A stretch of 64,000 bases of DNA from Chitinophagaceae bacterium (GCA_016720775.1 JADKJX010000004.1:186001-250000), one strand, 5' to 3'; shown: positions 18,200 through 26,879, counted from the first letter of the stretch. Notes: generated by a model from the sequence alone, not told the origin. Program-made: numbers and translations.

Positions 18200-18389
18200 G
18201 GTTAAAGGTTTTTCTTGTATAAAATTAATGATTCTGTCCGTGGATTATAATATTGTATTAGCCTGGATATTGACGCAACGGACTGCGGGTTCTAAAACTG
18301 TGCCAAAGGTACTGATAGCCAGTAACAACGGATTCCAGCCCAAAGTTATTGCTGTGTTAAAAACTTTTCAGGGGCTTGCCCGTAACTTT

Positions 18390-18397
18390 TATCTTTG
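18390..18397 (+). promoter_or_regulatory. Candidate -7 box (TATCTTTG) for holA
   Basis: TATCTTTG matches the Bacteroidota -7 consensus TAnnTTTG exactly. Its end is only 4 bases before the holA ATG, so transcription would begin at or within a few bases of the start codon, giving a leaderless or nearly leaderless message. No good TTG -33 element is seen at the usual distance. Confidence 0.4.
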
Positions 18398-18401
18398 AGC
18401 C

Positions 18402-19400
18402 ATGAGTGCCGAGAAAATTATCAGCGATTGGAAGAAAAATAACTTTAAGCCGCTGTATTGGCTGGAGGGCGAGGAAGACTATTATATTGATATGGTGATG
18501 AACTATGCCGAGCATGAGATATTGAATGAGGCGGAAGCCGGGTTTAACCTCACGGTATTTTATGGTAAGGATGCGGATTGGGCCTCGGTGGTAAATGCCT
18601 GCCGAAGATATCCCATGTTTGCAGAGCGCCAGGTGGTATTGCTGAAGGAAGCCCAGCAAATGAAGGATATCGATAAACTGGAAGGTTACTTTGAGAGCCC
18701 GCTGGTATCTACCATTTTTGTGGTCGGTTACAAAGGCAAAACATTCGACAAGCGAACCAAACTTTATAAACTGCTTAAACAATCGGCAGAAATTTTCAAT
18801 TCTGAAAAAGTAAAAGATTATAAACTGCAGGAGTGGATCAGTGAATTTGTAAAAGGCCAGGGCTATAAGATAAATTCAAAAGCCGTCAGCCTGCTGGATG
18901 AACACATTGGCAATGACCTGAACCGGATCACCAATGAAATAGAGAAGCTTGCGCTGAACCTGAAGGGGAAAAAAGAGATCACCGAGGATGATATTGAAAG
19001 ATACATCGGCATCAGCAAGGAGTACAATGTTTTTGAACTGCAGGCTGCCATCGCAAAAAAAGACCTGGCCAAAGCCATCACCATCATTCAGTACTTTGAA
19101 GGTAATCCCAAAGCCGGCCCGATACAAATGGTATTACCGGCTTTGTATGCAAGTTTCAGTAAAGTATATACTATTTTTGGAATGCCTGATAAGGGTGAAG
19201 CGGCATTGAAACCACATTTCTATTTCAACAGCACGGCGGTAAAAAATGCGATGGAAACCATCAGCAACTACGGCTACGATGGTATTGAACGGATATTATT
19301 ACTGCTTCATCAATACAATTTAAAAGGAGTGGGGGTAGGGAATTCCGGAACTTCTGATGCTTCGCTGATGAAAGAGATGGTGGTGAAGATGATCGCTTAG
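18402..19400 (+). CDS. holA: DNA polymerase III subunit delta
   Basis: The delta subunit of the clamp loader, which opens the beta sliding clamp during replication. The 332-residue length is normal. The N-terminal domain (PLYWLEGEEDYYIDMVMNYAE) contacts the clamp. The middle part carries FAERQVVLLKEAQ and STIFVVGYKGKTFDKRTKLYK. The C-terminal helical domain includes GNDLNRITNEIEKLAL, typical of HolA. The gene stands alone, divergent from the coiled-coil membrane protein and convergent with ribF (49-base gap). The ATG at 18402 is the first in frame and fits family alignments. Confidence 0.93.
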   Translation: MSAEKIISDWKKNNFKPLYWLEGEEDYYIDMVMNYAEHEILNEAEAGFNLTVFYGKDADWASVVNACRRYPMFAERQVVLLKEAQQMKDIDKLEGYFESPLVSTIFVVGYKGKTFDKRTKLYKLLKQSAEIFNSEKVKDYKLQEWISEFVKGQGYKINSKAVSLLDEHIGNDLNRITNEIEKLALNLKGKKEITEDDIERYIGISKEYNVFELQAAIAKKDLAKAITIIQYFEGNPKAGPIQMVLPALYASFSKVYTIFGMPDKGEAALKPHFYFNSTAVKNAMETISNYGYDGIERILLLLHQYNLKGVGVGNSGTSDASLMKEMVVKMIA

Positions 19401-19449
19401 TAGAGTCGGGACGCTTTCAGCGGCCTGAATCCCATATTGAACCAATCAC

Positions 19450-20373
19450 TTAAAGCCACTTTAAGCTTTCTTCCTTATCCTTATGCAGCTGCTCTTTCAA
19501 TTCTTCCAGCCCGTTGAACTTCACTTCACTGCGTAAATATTTCTTCACATATATCCGGATGATCTTTCCATATATCTCTTTCGAAAAATCAAAAAGATTT
19601 ACCTCCGTAACTCTTGTCTTTCCGTTCACCGTAGGCCGGAAGCCGATGCTCATCATACCTTTATAAGAGTTCCCTTCCACGTTGGCATAAACAGCATAGA
19701 TGCCGTCGCCCATAATGATCTTCTCTTCGTCGGTGTTTTTTAAATTGGCAGTAGGATAGCCAAGTTCCCGGCCGATCTTATCGCCGTGTATCACTTCGCC
19801 TTCAAAAAAGAATGTATAGCCGAGCAGGTTGTTGGCTTCATCAACATTGCTGTGCAATATGGCATTGCGGATATTGGTACTGCTTACTTTTATCGCATTG
19901 AGTATGTGTTCGGATATCTCTTTAAGCTGGTAATTATATACAGGCGCCATTTCTTCCATCAGTTTGTAATCGCCGCTGCGTTCTTTTCCAAAACGATGAT
20001 CGTAACCAATGATGATGGTGTGTGGCCTGAATTTCTCCACCAGGAAATCACGGATGTATTCTTCGGCCGTTTGATTGGCAAAAAAATCGGTGAATGGCAC
20101 AATGACCAGGTGATCAATACCTGTCTTTTCCAATAATTCGATCCGCTCGGGCAATGTATTGATGAGACGCACGCCTGTAATAACAGACGATACCACTTTC
20201 CTAGGGTGCGGATGAAAAGTAATGATGACAGATTCCCCACCGGCCTTTTCAGCCTCCAGCTTCAAACTTTCTATGACCTGGTGGTGGCCGAGATGAACCC
20301 CATCAAAGGTTCCGATGGTAATGACGGCATTCTTGAATTCAGGCAGATTTCCTATGTCACGATGTATTTGCAT
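19450..20373 (-). CDS. ribF: Bifunctional riboflavin kinase / FAD synthetase
   Basis: Makes FMN from riboflavin and then FAD from FMN in the cytoplasm. The N-terminal nucleotidyltransferase domain (residues 1-180) shows ITIGTFDGVHLGHHQVI, the (T/H)xGH-type site, and IIIGYDHRFGKERSGD. The C-terminal flavokinase domain (about 185-307) shows GRELGYPTANL and GDGIYAVYANVEG, with the family's NGKTRVTEVNLFDF segment. Length (307) and start are standard. The gene is divergent from purM, with a 123-base spacer between them that contains a short inverted repeat and AT-rich repeated words. Confidence 0.95.
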   Translation of the reverse strand: MQIHRDIGNLPEFKNAVITIGTFDGVHLGHHQVIESLKLEAEKAGGESVIITFHPHPRKVVSSVITGVRLINTLPERIELLEKTGIDHLVIVPFTDFFANQTAEEYIRDFLVEKFRPHTIIIGYDHRFGKERSGDYKLMEEMAPVYNYQLKEISEHILNAIKVSSTNIRNAILHSNVDEANNLLGYTFFFEGEVIHGDKIGRELGYPTANLKNTDEEKIIMGDGIYAVYANVEGNSYKGMMSIGFRPTVNGKTRVTEVNLFDFSKEIYGKIIRIYVKKYLRSEVKFNGLEELKEQLHKDKEESLKWL

Positions 20374-20382
20374 ATTTAAGAA

Positions 20383-20402
20383 CCTGCCTGGCGGCAGACA
20401 GG
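20383..20402. repeat. Short imperfect inverted repeat (CCTGCCTG...CAGACAGG)
   Basis: An 8-base arm pair with one mismatch just upstream of ribF. Related words (GCCTGCCTG at about 28575, GGCAGGCAG at about 31711) occur in other spacers, so this may be a fragment of a dispersed intergenic repeat. The support is weak. Confidence 0.3.
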
Positions 20403-20496
20403 GTGCAAATCTAATTGATAATTTTATAATGGATAATGGATAATTGCTTTGTAATTTGCGGCAGATTAATTTTTAATTTTTAATTGCTAATTTTTA

Positions 20497-21714
20497 ATGT
20501 CTTTATATACAAAGCGGGGTGTATCTGCCCAGAAAGAAGAAGTGCATGCTGCCGTTAAGAACCTTGACCAGGGTTTATTTCCAAATGCTTTTTGCAAGGT
20601 TTATCCCGATTTTTTAGGCGGGGATGATGCCTTTGTCAACATCATGCATGCCGATGGTGCCGGTACTAAAAGCATACTGGCTTATTTATACTGGAAAGAA
20701 ACCGGCGATATTTCGGTTTGGAAAGGCATTGCACAGGATGCCGTGGTAATGAACCTGGATGACCTGCTTTGTGTGGGCATTTATGATAACATCGTTTTCA
20801 ACTCTACCATCGACCGGAATAAGAACCTGATCCCCGGCGAAGTATTGGAGCAGGTGATTACTGGTACGCAGGAAATATTCGACCAATTAAAATCCTTTGG
20901 CGTTAATATTCATTACCTGGGTGGCGAAACAGCCGATGTAGGCGATGTGGTTCGTACTGTTGCCGTTAATGGCACCATGGCATGCCGCTGGCCAAAGGAT
21001 AAGATCATCAGCAACGATAAAATAAAAGCAGGCGATGTAATTGTTGGGTTGGCCAGCTATGGACAATCAACTTACGAAACAGCATACAACAGCGGCATAG
21101 GCAGTAACGGACTTACAAGTGCAAGACATGATGTGTTGAGTAAATTTTATGCCGAGAATTTTAAAGAGAGTTATGATAATAAACTGGCAGACGATGTTGT
21201 TTACATCGGCAAGAACAAACTGTCTGATCCGCCCCCATCTCCTAAAGGGGAGTTATTCGCAGACTCTAAATCCAGTATCGGCCAGCTCATTCTTTCTCCC
21301 ACCAGAACCTATGCCCCGGTGATGAAACAATTACTAGAGAATCATTTTGAAAAGATACATGGCCTCATCCATTGCAGTGGCGGCGGACAAACCAAGTGCA
21401 TGAAATATTTGCCTGGTATACCCTCTGACGGATCAGCATCTCCACGGTATTTAAAATTGATAAAAGATAATTTGTTTGAGGCGCCGGAGATATTCAAAAT
21501 CATTCAGCAGAACAGCGGCAGCAATAATAAAGAAATGTATGAAGTGTTTAACATGGGTTGCCGGTTGGAAATTTATTGCAATGGGGCTGATGCCGATACC
21601 ATGATCAACACAGCAAAGGGATTTGGAATAGATGCACAGGTTATTGGCAGGGTAGAGGAGAGTAGTAAAAAGGAATTGGTAATTAGGTTAAAGGAAGAAG
21701 AAATAAGGTACTGA
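20497..21714 (+). CDS. purM: Phosphoribosylformylglycinamidine cyclo-ligase (AIR synthase), with small in-frame insertion
   Basis: Catalyses ATP-dependent closure of FGAM to AIR in purine synthesis. The 405-residue protein has the N-terminal AIRS domain (HADGAGTKSILAYLYW, QDAVVMNLDDLLCVG, YLGGETADVGDVVRT) and the C-terminal domain (GLASYGQSTYETAYNSGIGSNG cut short here as GLASYGQSTYE, ILSPTRTYAPV, HCSGGGQTKCMKYLP). This is the Bacteroidota form of the family. At residues 243-258 it carries the sequence DPPPSPKGELFADSKS, which looks like translated repeat DNA inserted in frame in a surface loop (see the repeat at 21226-21270). The gene is probably functional. It is monocistronic and divergent from ribF. 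Confidence 0.88.
   Translation: MSLYTKRGVSAQKEEVHAAVKNLDQGLFPNAFCKVYPDFLGGDDAFVNIMHADGAGTKSILAYLYWKETGDISVWKGIAQDAVVMNLDDLLCVGIYDNIVFNSTIDRNKNLIPGEVLEQVITGTQEIFDQLKSFGVNIHYLGGETADVGDVVRTVAVNGTMACRWPKDKIISNDKIKAGDVIVGLASYGQSTYETAYNSGIGSNGLTSARHDVLSKFYAENFKESYDNKLADDVVYIGKNKLSDPPPSPKGELFADSKSSIGQLILSPTRTYAPVMKQLLENHFEKIHGLIHCSGGGQTKCMKYLPGIPSDGSASPRYLKLIKDNLFEAPEIFKIIQQNSGSNNKEMYEVFNMGCRLEIYCNGADADTMINTAKGFGIDAQVIGRVEESSKKELVIRLKEEEIRY
21226..21270. repeat. Repeat-derived in-frame insertion inside purM (PPPSPKGE type)
   Basis: The bases coding for DPPPSPKGEL read CCGCCCCCATCTCCTAAAGG and onward to GGGGAG. Their CCCC...CCTAAAGGGG core is a near palindrome. The peptide PPPSPKGE is one I associate with a dispersed palindromic repeat in Bacteroidota genomes that can insert in coding regions. 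Here the frame is kept. The boundaries are approximate; the 5' limit is near 21226 and the 3' limit is uncertain. Confidence 0.55.
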
Positions 21715-21782
21715 TGAAATAAAAAGATGGCATCTTTCCGGAGAATGCCATCACTGGAAATCTAAAGCTTCACGGCTTTACT

Positions 21783-24320
21783 TTATTGCTCTTCGATCAC
21801 AAACGTAATGGGTTGTTTTTTGTAAGCATTCACCGTTTTTCCATTTTGAATTGCCGGCAACCATTTAGGGCCATTCTTAATGATCTCAATACAATGCCTG
21901 GCTGTTTTTGTTCCTTTGTAATTCTCGGTAGTAACATCTGAAACGGTTCCGTCGGTATGCACAATGAACTTTACTATGATCATGTATTTGCCGGCTTTCC
22001 ATCCTTCATCAACAGGCATGGAAGCTTTCAGGTTTTTGATCAGGTATTTTCTCCATGCTTCTTCACCCCCGGGGAATCGGGGACTTACTTCAGTTTTAGT
22101 AAAAACCAGATCTATCGGTTTGCCCTGTGCTTTTAATTCAGCAAGTTGTTTTTGGTAATCATCCGCCTGGGCTACCAGTAATAATTGCTTCTCTTCATAT
22201 TCCTGGTTGGTTTTAGCTTGTCGTTCCTGTGCAAGTTTTAGTTTCTGGTTTTGTATTTCTACATCCTGTAGTTTTATCCCTTCTACTTTTATTTCGGCCA
22301 GTTGCTTTTGGTATGCTTCGGCCTTATCCTGCGATAATAATACGTTTTCAACATACCGCTGGTTAGGATTTGTTTGCGCAATTAGCAAATACTTTTCCTT
22401 TAATTTCTGTATTTCCTTTTCCTGTAATTTTCTTCCGGCAACGGCCATCTCTTTATTTACACCAGCAACATTCACCTGTACTTTCTTTTCGGCATAATCA
22501 AGTTTTGCCAGGTTTTGTTGTATGGTTAGCAACTCCAGTTCCTCCTTCTGTTTTAACAGGCGGGCGGTATCGTAGAGCATATTTACTTTTATCCCTGGTG
22601 GAAATGCCGGGTCAGACAGGTCGGGCAATCTTTTTACTTTAATGGTGAATGAACCTGGCAGTTTTGTGCCATCCCGCTTTGAGAGCGACAGGGTAACTTC
22701 TCCTTCGTGAGTAACATGTACAATGTATTTGCCGTTGCTTCCGAATATTTTTCCTTCTGAAATAGTAACCAGCAAATCTTCGGGTTTTACATTTTGAGCG
22801 GTTACTGTTACGGGGTTATCGATGCCGATATAAGAAACAGGTATCTTATCAGCATCAACATAAGCTGTTGTGATGCTGATTCCGTCTGCAGTATTGTATT
22901 CAATTGCACCATTGATGCCATCTGCACCATATTTTTCAATGGCCTCGGTTTTCTTTAATCGCTTTTCAGATAACGTTGCTGCTATTAGCTGGCTATATTG
23001 TCCATCCAGTCTTTTACCGTCTTTCCCTATAATTACTCCGTTATAAATTATCAGCGCTTTTTCTGGATCTACCGCTCCTTCTGCATTAACCGTCTCCTGG
23101 TATTTTTTTGTTTTGATGAGTATCACACCCTTCTTTCCTTTATCTCCATACTTTTTTATGGCAGCCTCATCTTTCAATACGTCAATGGTCGAAATCTCAT
23201 TTGGATTAAGCCTGTTGAGGATCGTGCTGTCAACCTCCTTTCCATCCAAAATACAAATTGGTTTTTGGTTGTTTGATATGGTGCTGTTTAAGTTTTTAGC
23301 AGGTAAGGTATCTGTCGTACTTTGAGCTACATCCACCGTTTCAAATAAACTGTCAATTAAAGCAGTGGCGCTTGTGCCCGGTTTAACGGTAAGACCAGAA
23401 GCTAAGCTGAATGTTGTGTGTATATCATCGCCATCATTGGTTCTTGCTTTTAAACTAAAGGCCGCAAAAATCAATATGGCTAAAGGAAGCGCCATTATCC
23501 TGGCAAAATAATTCACCCGGGGATTATTGTCTTTGGTAAGCATAAGCAACCTGCGTTTTATTGGTGAGTAGAAAAAATTATTGGTAAGCTCAAACTGGTG
23601 GCGTGGATAGGCTGCCTGTAATATCATGGCTGCAAAATCAGCTGTATCACTGTCTTCCACCGCTTTCTGGTCGGCAATAAATTCATGGATCATATTCAGT
23701 TCCTTTCGGTATAACCAGAAGAAAGGATTGCACCAGCCAAAAACCAGTACGGCATTTACAAACAGTTTATCGTAGGTGTGCTTTTCCTGTATATGCGCCA
23801 CTTCGTGTTTGAATATCTGCTTACCGGTAGTTGTATCAATATCAATGTTGTTATTCCAGAAAATGAATCGTAAGAAAGAGAAGGGGGTACTGTTGTCATT
23901 TGTATTCACAAAAGCTATTTCGTCAACGATCTGTACCGGGTATTTTTTTAAAAGGGTGCGTATCAAAAATAAGGTACGCAACATCAGCACCAAGAAAATA
24001 CCGCAAACCAGCCAATAAATAACCGGGTACAGATCCTGCATAGTCCAGTTATTTACCTTGGCTGTAATTACGATGTTGTTCATGTATTCATCACCTGCCG
24101 AAACAGCCTGCAAGACCTTTATCACCTGGCTTTGAGCCTGCGCAGGTTGCCAGAAACTTATTTTAAGCAACGGCAGCAGCAGGGAAAGTACTAAGGTTGA
24201 TAAAAGGTAGAATCGGTTATAGCGATGGAAGACTTTGTTACGCAGAAATACCCAGTAGTAACCGAATAAAATGCCTGAGCAGATCATTACTTTTAGCATG
24301 TACCAGAAAAAGGGCAGCAT
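21783..24320 (-). CDS. BlaR1-like M56 peptidase with TonB C-terminal domain
   Basis: An 845-residue membrane sensor-peptidase. The N-terminal part has several membrane helices (about 5-25, 38-55, 98-120, 268-285) around a cytoplasmic M56 zinc protease site, HEVAH (His172-Glu173-His176) in KHEVAHIQEKHTYD. In this family the protease cleaves the partner BlaI repressor when a signal arrives. The periplasmic part has two plug-like segments (ISTIDVLKDEAAIKKYG and IEKYGADGINGAIEY), a charged coiled coil (about 590-730), and a C-terminal TonB domain (PRFPGGEEAWRKYLIKNL ... GTVSDVTTENYKG). It lies downstream of blaI at 24436-24792 on the same strand. The signal sensed is unknown; beta-lactam sensing should not be assumed. 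Confidence 0.88.
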   Translation of the reverse strand: MLPFFWYMLKVMICSGILFGYYWVFLRNKVFHRYNRFYLLSTLVLSLLLPLLKISFWQPAQAQSQVIKVLQAVSAGDEYMNNIVITAKVNNWTMQDLYPVIYWLVCGIFLVLMLRTLFLIRTLLKKYPVQIVDEIAFVNTNDNSTPFSFLRFIFWNNNIDIDTTTGKQIFKHEVAHIQEKHTYDKLFVNAVLVFGWCNPFFWLYRKELNMIHEFIADQKAVEDSDTADFAAMILQAAYPRHQFELTNNFFYSPIKRRLLMLTKDNNPRVNYFARIMALPLAILIFAAFSLKARTNDGDDIHTTFSLASGLTVKPGTSATALIDSLFETVDVAQSTTDTLPAKNLNSTISNNQKPICILDGKEVDSTILNRLNPNEISTIDVLKDEAAIKKYGDKGKKGVILIKTKKYQETVNAEGAVDPEKALIIYNGVIIGKDGKRLDGQYSQLIAATLSEKRLKKTEAIEKYGADGINGAIEYNTADGISITTAYVDADKIPVSYIGIDNPVTVTAQNVKPEDLLVTISEGKIFGSNGKYIVHVTHEGEVTLSLSKRDGTKLPGSFTIKVKRLPDLSDPAFPPGIKVNMLYDTARLLKQKEELELLTIQQNLAKLDYAEKKVQVNVAGVNKEMAVAGRKLQEKEIQKLKEKYLLIAQTNPNQRYVENVLLSQDKAEAYQKQLAEIKVEGIKLQDVEIQNQKLKLAQERQAKTNQEYEEKQLLLVAQADDYQKQLAELKAQGKPIDLVFTKTEVSPRFPGGEEAWRKYLIKNLKASMPVDEGWKAGKYMIIVKFIVHTDGTVSDVTTENYKGTKTARHCIEIIKNGPKWLPAIQNGKTVNAYKKQPITFVIEEQ

Positions 24321-24368
24321 AGCAGGAGTTTTTTAATTCATAAATAGTTTTAGGCGTTGGCCGATGTC

Positions 24369-24441
24369 CGTTGATCGTCGTTCGAAGCAAAAACACCCGG
24401 CATTCAATAATCAGTCAACGAACAACCAACAACGATCAACG
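24369..24441. repeat. Inverted repeat spanning the blaI stop and the blaI-M56 spacer
   Basis: Perfect 10-base arms CGTTGATCGT (24369-24378) and ACGATCAACG (24432-24441), separated by 53 bases rich in CAACGA-like words. The right arm overlaps the last codons of blaI. It could form a hairpin between the two genes and lower expression of the distal one, or be a dispersed repeat. No T tract follows, so it is not a typical terminator. Confidence 0.5.
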
Positions 24442-24792
24442 TTTCTTTAATTGTTTCAACAGCATCTCCAGGTCATCAATGCTCAAATTGTTTTCCTTCA
24501 CCATAAAGGAAACGGCATTGCTGAATGACCCTTCAAAATATCCTTTCACAAAAGTCTTCATGGTTGTTTTACTGTAGGTATCTTTGCTTACCAGGGGGAA
24601 ATACTGGTGCGTTCGTCCGAATACTGTAACGCCAACAAATTCTTTTTCTACCAATATCTTCAGGATGGTGGCAACCGTATTATTGTGCGGCTTGGGAGAT
24701 GGCAGTTCATCAAGGATCTCCCGAAGGAAGGCTTTGTCGAGCTTCCATATTGTCTGCATGATCTGTTCTTCGGCCTTGGTTAATGTTTTCAT
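24436..24792 (-). CDS. BlaI/MecI/CopY-family transcriptional repressor
   Basis: A 118-residue winged-helix repressor. TKAEEQIMQTIWKLDKAFLREIL starts the helix-turn-helix domain, and NTVATILKILVEKEFVGV is the recognition helix and wing typical of the family. The C-terminal helices (after FVKGYFEGSF) form the dimerisation and cleavage region. It pairs with the M56 membrane peptidase gene 115 bases downstream, as in bla and mec systems, so the pair likely forms a signal-released repressor circuit. Two tandem palindromes 34-72 bases upstream (24826-24864) are the probable autoregulatory operator. Confidence 0.93.
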   Translation of the reverse strand: MKTLTKAEEQIMQTIWKLDKAFLREILDELPSPKPHNNTVATILKILVEKEFVGVTVFGRTHQYFPLVSKDTYSKTTMKTFVKGYFEGSFSNAVSFMVKENNLSIDDLEMLLKQLKKR

Positions 24793-24825
24793 TTTTGTAT
24801 GCTTTTAGCTTGCTGATGTAAACAT

Positions 24826-24864
24826 AAAACTAATAATTTAGTTTTACAACTATTTATTTAGTTG
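24826..24864. promoter_or_regulatory. Tandem palindromes, probable BlaI-type operator
   Basis: Two back-to-back inverted repeats of the same design: AAAACTA-N6-TAGTTTT (24826-24845) and CAACTA-N6-TAGTTG (24847-24864), sharing the core ACTA-N6-TAGT. They lie just upstream of the repressor start at 24792 and are separated by one base. Position and symmetry fit binding of two repressor dimers. The core differs from the TACA/TGTA core of known BlaI and MecI sites, so assignment is inference. Confidence 0.6.
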
Positions 24865-25084
24865 TTCACATTTTTTAACAATTGGTGAAGAAATTAATTT
24901 TTTAAAGGGGAGATGTAAAAGTTAAATTTGCAGGCATTGCCACAGAAGCACTGAGGCAGGGAAAAAATACGCTTAGGTAAAAGTTGAATATTGTGCTGAT
25001 GTACAAGAGTGCGACGCCAATGAAGTTTAATAGAATTACCAAAGCCGGGAACAAAAAACTAAAAACGCAAAACCCAAAACGCAG

Positions 25085-25774
25085 ATGGCTCAATCAATAG
25101 TTGAATTAAAGCATGTAAATATTTACCAGAGCAACAGCCTTATTTTAAGTGATGTAAATATTTCGGTGGATAAGGGCGAATTTGTGTACCTGGTTGGCAA
25201 AACAGGAACTGGTAAAAGCAGCCTCCTTAAAACGATGTATGGCGACCTGCAGTTAACAGAAGGCGAGGGATGGGTGGTAGGCCATAATTTAAGAGAACTT
25301 ACCTGGAAAACAGTGCCATTCCTGCGGCGTAACCTTGGTGTGGTGTTCCAGGATTTTCAATTGCTTACAGACAGGAATGTAAACGAGAACATGAAGTTTG
25401 TATTAAGAGCCACCGGCTGGAAAGATGAAAAACTGATGGATGAAAAGATCGCTGATGTACTGGAAAAGGTAGGCCTTAAAACAAAGGGATTTAAAATGCC
25501 TTTTGAACTGAGTGGTGGTGAACAGCAGCGCATGGACATTGCAAGGGCCTTATTGAATTCTCCAAGACTGATACTTGCTGATGAGCCAACCGGGAACCTT
25601 GACCCCGAGACCAGCGATGAGATCATGCAATTGCTGTTTCATATCTGCCGTGATTACAACACTACCATCATCATGGCCACGCATGATTATATGGTGATCA
25701 AAAAATTCCCGGCACGAACGATTAAGACAGAAATGGGTAAGGTGTGGGATAATGCTACCATAGAAATGTCATAA
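25085..25774 (+). CDS. ftsE: Cell division ABC transporter ATP-binding protein FtsE
   Basis: A 229-residue ABC ATPase of the FtsE type, which with FtsX activates peptidoglycan hydrolases at the septum. Walker A is GKTGTGKSS (38-46), the Q-loop glutamine lies in VVFQDFQLL, the signature is LSGGEQQR (142-149), Walker B is LILADEP (162-168), and the H-loop is in MATHD. FtsX is not adjacent, as is common in Bacteroidota. The last 20 bases overlap the 3' end of the convergent glycosyltransferase gene at 25755-26879. Another ABC ATPase function (lipoprotein or antimicrobial peptide export) cannot be ruled out from sequence alone, but the match to FtsE is good. Confidence 0.85.
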   Translation: MAQSIVELKHVNIYQSNSLILSDVNISVDKGEFVYLVGKTGTGKSSLLKTMYGDLQLTEGEGWVVGHNLRELTWKTVPFLRRNLGVVFQDFQLLTDRNVNENMKFVLRATGWKDEKLMDEKIADVLEKVGLKTKGFKMPFELSGGEQQRMDIARALLNSPRLILADEPTGNLDPETSDEIMQLLFHICRDYNTTIIMATHDYMVIKKFPARTIKTEMGKVWDNATIEMS

Positions 25775-26879
25775 GCTGCCTGGCATTCACTTCATTATTG
25801 TATTCTGTTTGTAAAAGTCCCTGGCGCATTTGGGCTTCCTGCTCAGTAAACAGCTTTTCATAGATTTCTTTTATCTGCCGGGTAAAGTCTTCTGCACTTT
25901 CTGCAATATGGCAATACGACTCGAGGCCGGTGCCGGACACAGCGGCTTTATTTACCAGGCAAAACCTTCCGTTAAACAAGGCATTCAGCAATTTTAATTT
26001 TATGCCTGTGTTGTTCAGCGATGGAAGCACATGTATGTGTGCCTTACAGATGATGTCCTGCATTTCCTTATCGGATGGATTTGCCACCAGACAGGTATTT
26101 GAATTACTATGCGCCAATTCCTGCAATCTCTTAGACGGATCTTTACCTGCAATTACGAAAGGAACAGACAAATTATTGAATACATTTTTAATCAGCCAGG
26201 CAACGGCTTCTTCGTTTTCATTTACTGACAGATTACCCTGGTAGAGGCAAAAACAACCTTTCCCTTCTTTGCCGGCAGCCAACGTATACGGCAAAAAAAC
26301 CGGCAGGTAGTGAATGTCTTTTGCTGAAAAAGCAGTTTGATATAATGCCGAATCCTGCTTACTGACGGCTAAAAATGTTGCGTTGCCGGCAAGCCACCGC
26401 TCGTATTTTTTTAAAAGACTGCTTTCAAAAAGAAAATAGATCTTTTTCAGCAAGCTGGGCTCATGTTTTGCAAGCTGTTTGTAATATTCAAACTCGGCAT
26501 TGTGCAGGCGAACGATGACCTTTCTGTTACCGAGTTGTCCTTTGTGCAGGTAATAGCTGCAATGAATACCATCCAGCAAAACAGGGTGTTCATCTTTTTG
26601 CAGGTTAGTAATAAGCGTTTCATTTTTCCGGCTGTTCACAATAAATGGCAGACTTAGAGAGAAGCGCCGTATACTTTTATCACGGGGATAATATTGAACA
26701 CTTGTACAATACTTATTTAATTCTTCTTGCGGAGGCCTTCCTTGCGTAAAGCAGTGCAGGTGTATGTTTACGCCTTGTGCATGCAATGCTTTCAGTTTGT
26801 AAAAAAGATCCACCACGCCACCGTAATCAGCAGGCCAGGGAACATCGTGGGTTACAATATGGAGGTGCTTTTCTGTCAA
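25755..26879 (-). CDS. Glycosyltransferase (GT4-like, GT-B fold)
   Basis: A 374-residue glycosyltransferase with GT-B layout. The N-terminal domain starts LHIVTHDVPWPADYGGVVD, and the C-terminal domain has CLYQGNLSVNENEEAVAWL, FVIAGKDPSKRL and HIHVLPSLNNTGIKLKLLNAL, typical of group 1 glycosyltransferases (nucleotide-sugar binding). It probably adds a sugar to a lipid-linked or surface polysaccharide; donor and acceptor are unknown. Its start overlaps by four bases the stop of the upstream glycosyltransferase (26876-28041), so the two are co-translated. Its 3' end overlaps ftsE by 20 bases on the opposite strand. Confidence 0.85.
   Translation of the reverse strand: MTEKHLHIVTHDVPWPADYGGVVDLFYKLKALHAQGVNIHLHCFTQGRPPQEELNKYCTSVQYYPRDKSIRRFSLSLPFIVNSRKNETLITNLQKDEHPVLLDGIHCSYYLHKGQLGNRKVIVRLHNAEFEYYKQLAKHEPSLLKKIYFLFESSLLKKYERWLAGNATFLAVSKQDSALYQTAFSAKDIHYLPVFLPYTLAAGKEGKGCFCLYQGNLSVNENEEAVAWLIKNVFNNLSVPFVIAGKDPSKRLQELAHSNSNTCLVANPSDKEMQDIICKAHIHVLPSLNNTGIKLKLLNALFNGRFCLVNKAAVSGTGLESYCHIAESAEDFTRQIKEIYEKLFTEQEAQMRQGLLQTEYNNEVNARQLMTFLW

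Noticed and set aside
21783..24792. Reading the BlaI/M56 pair as a beta-lactam resistance system
   Set aside because: No beta-lactamase or penicillin-binding protein gene lies nearby, and the M56 protein lacks a clear penicillin-binding sensor domain; it ends in a TonB domain instead.
24902..25093. A 63-codon hydrophobic frame on the minus strand upstream of ftsE
   Set aside because: It overlaps the ftsE start, has no neighbour on its strand that it could serve, and its composition is explained by the AT-rich spacer. No family likeness.
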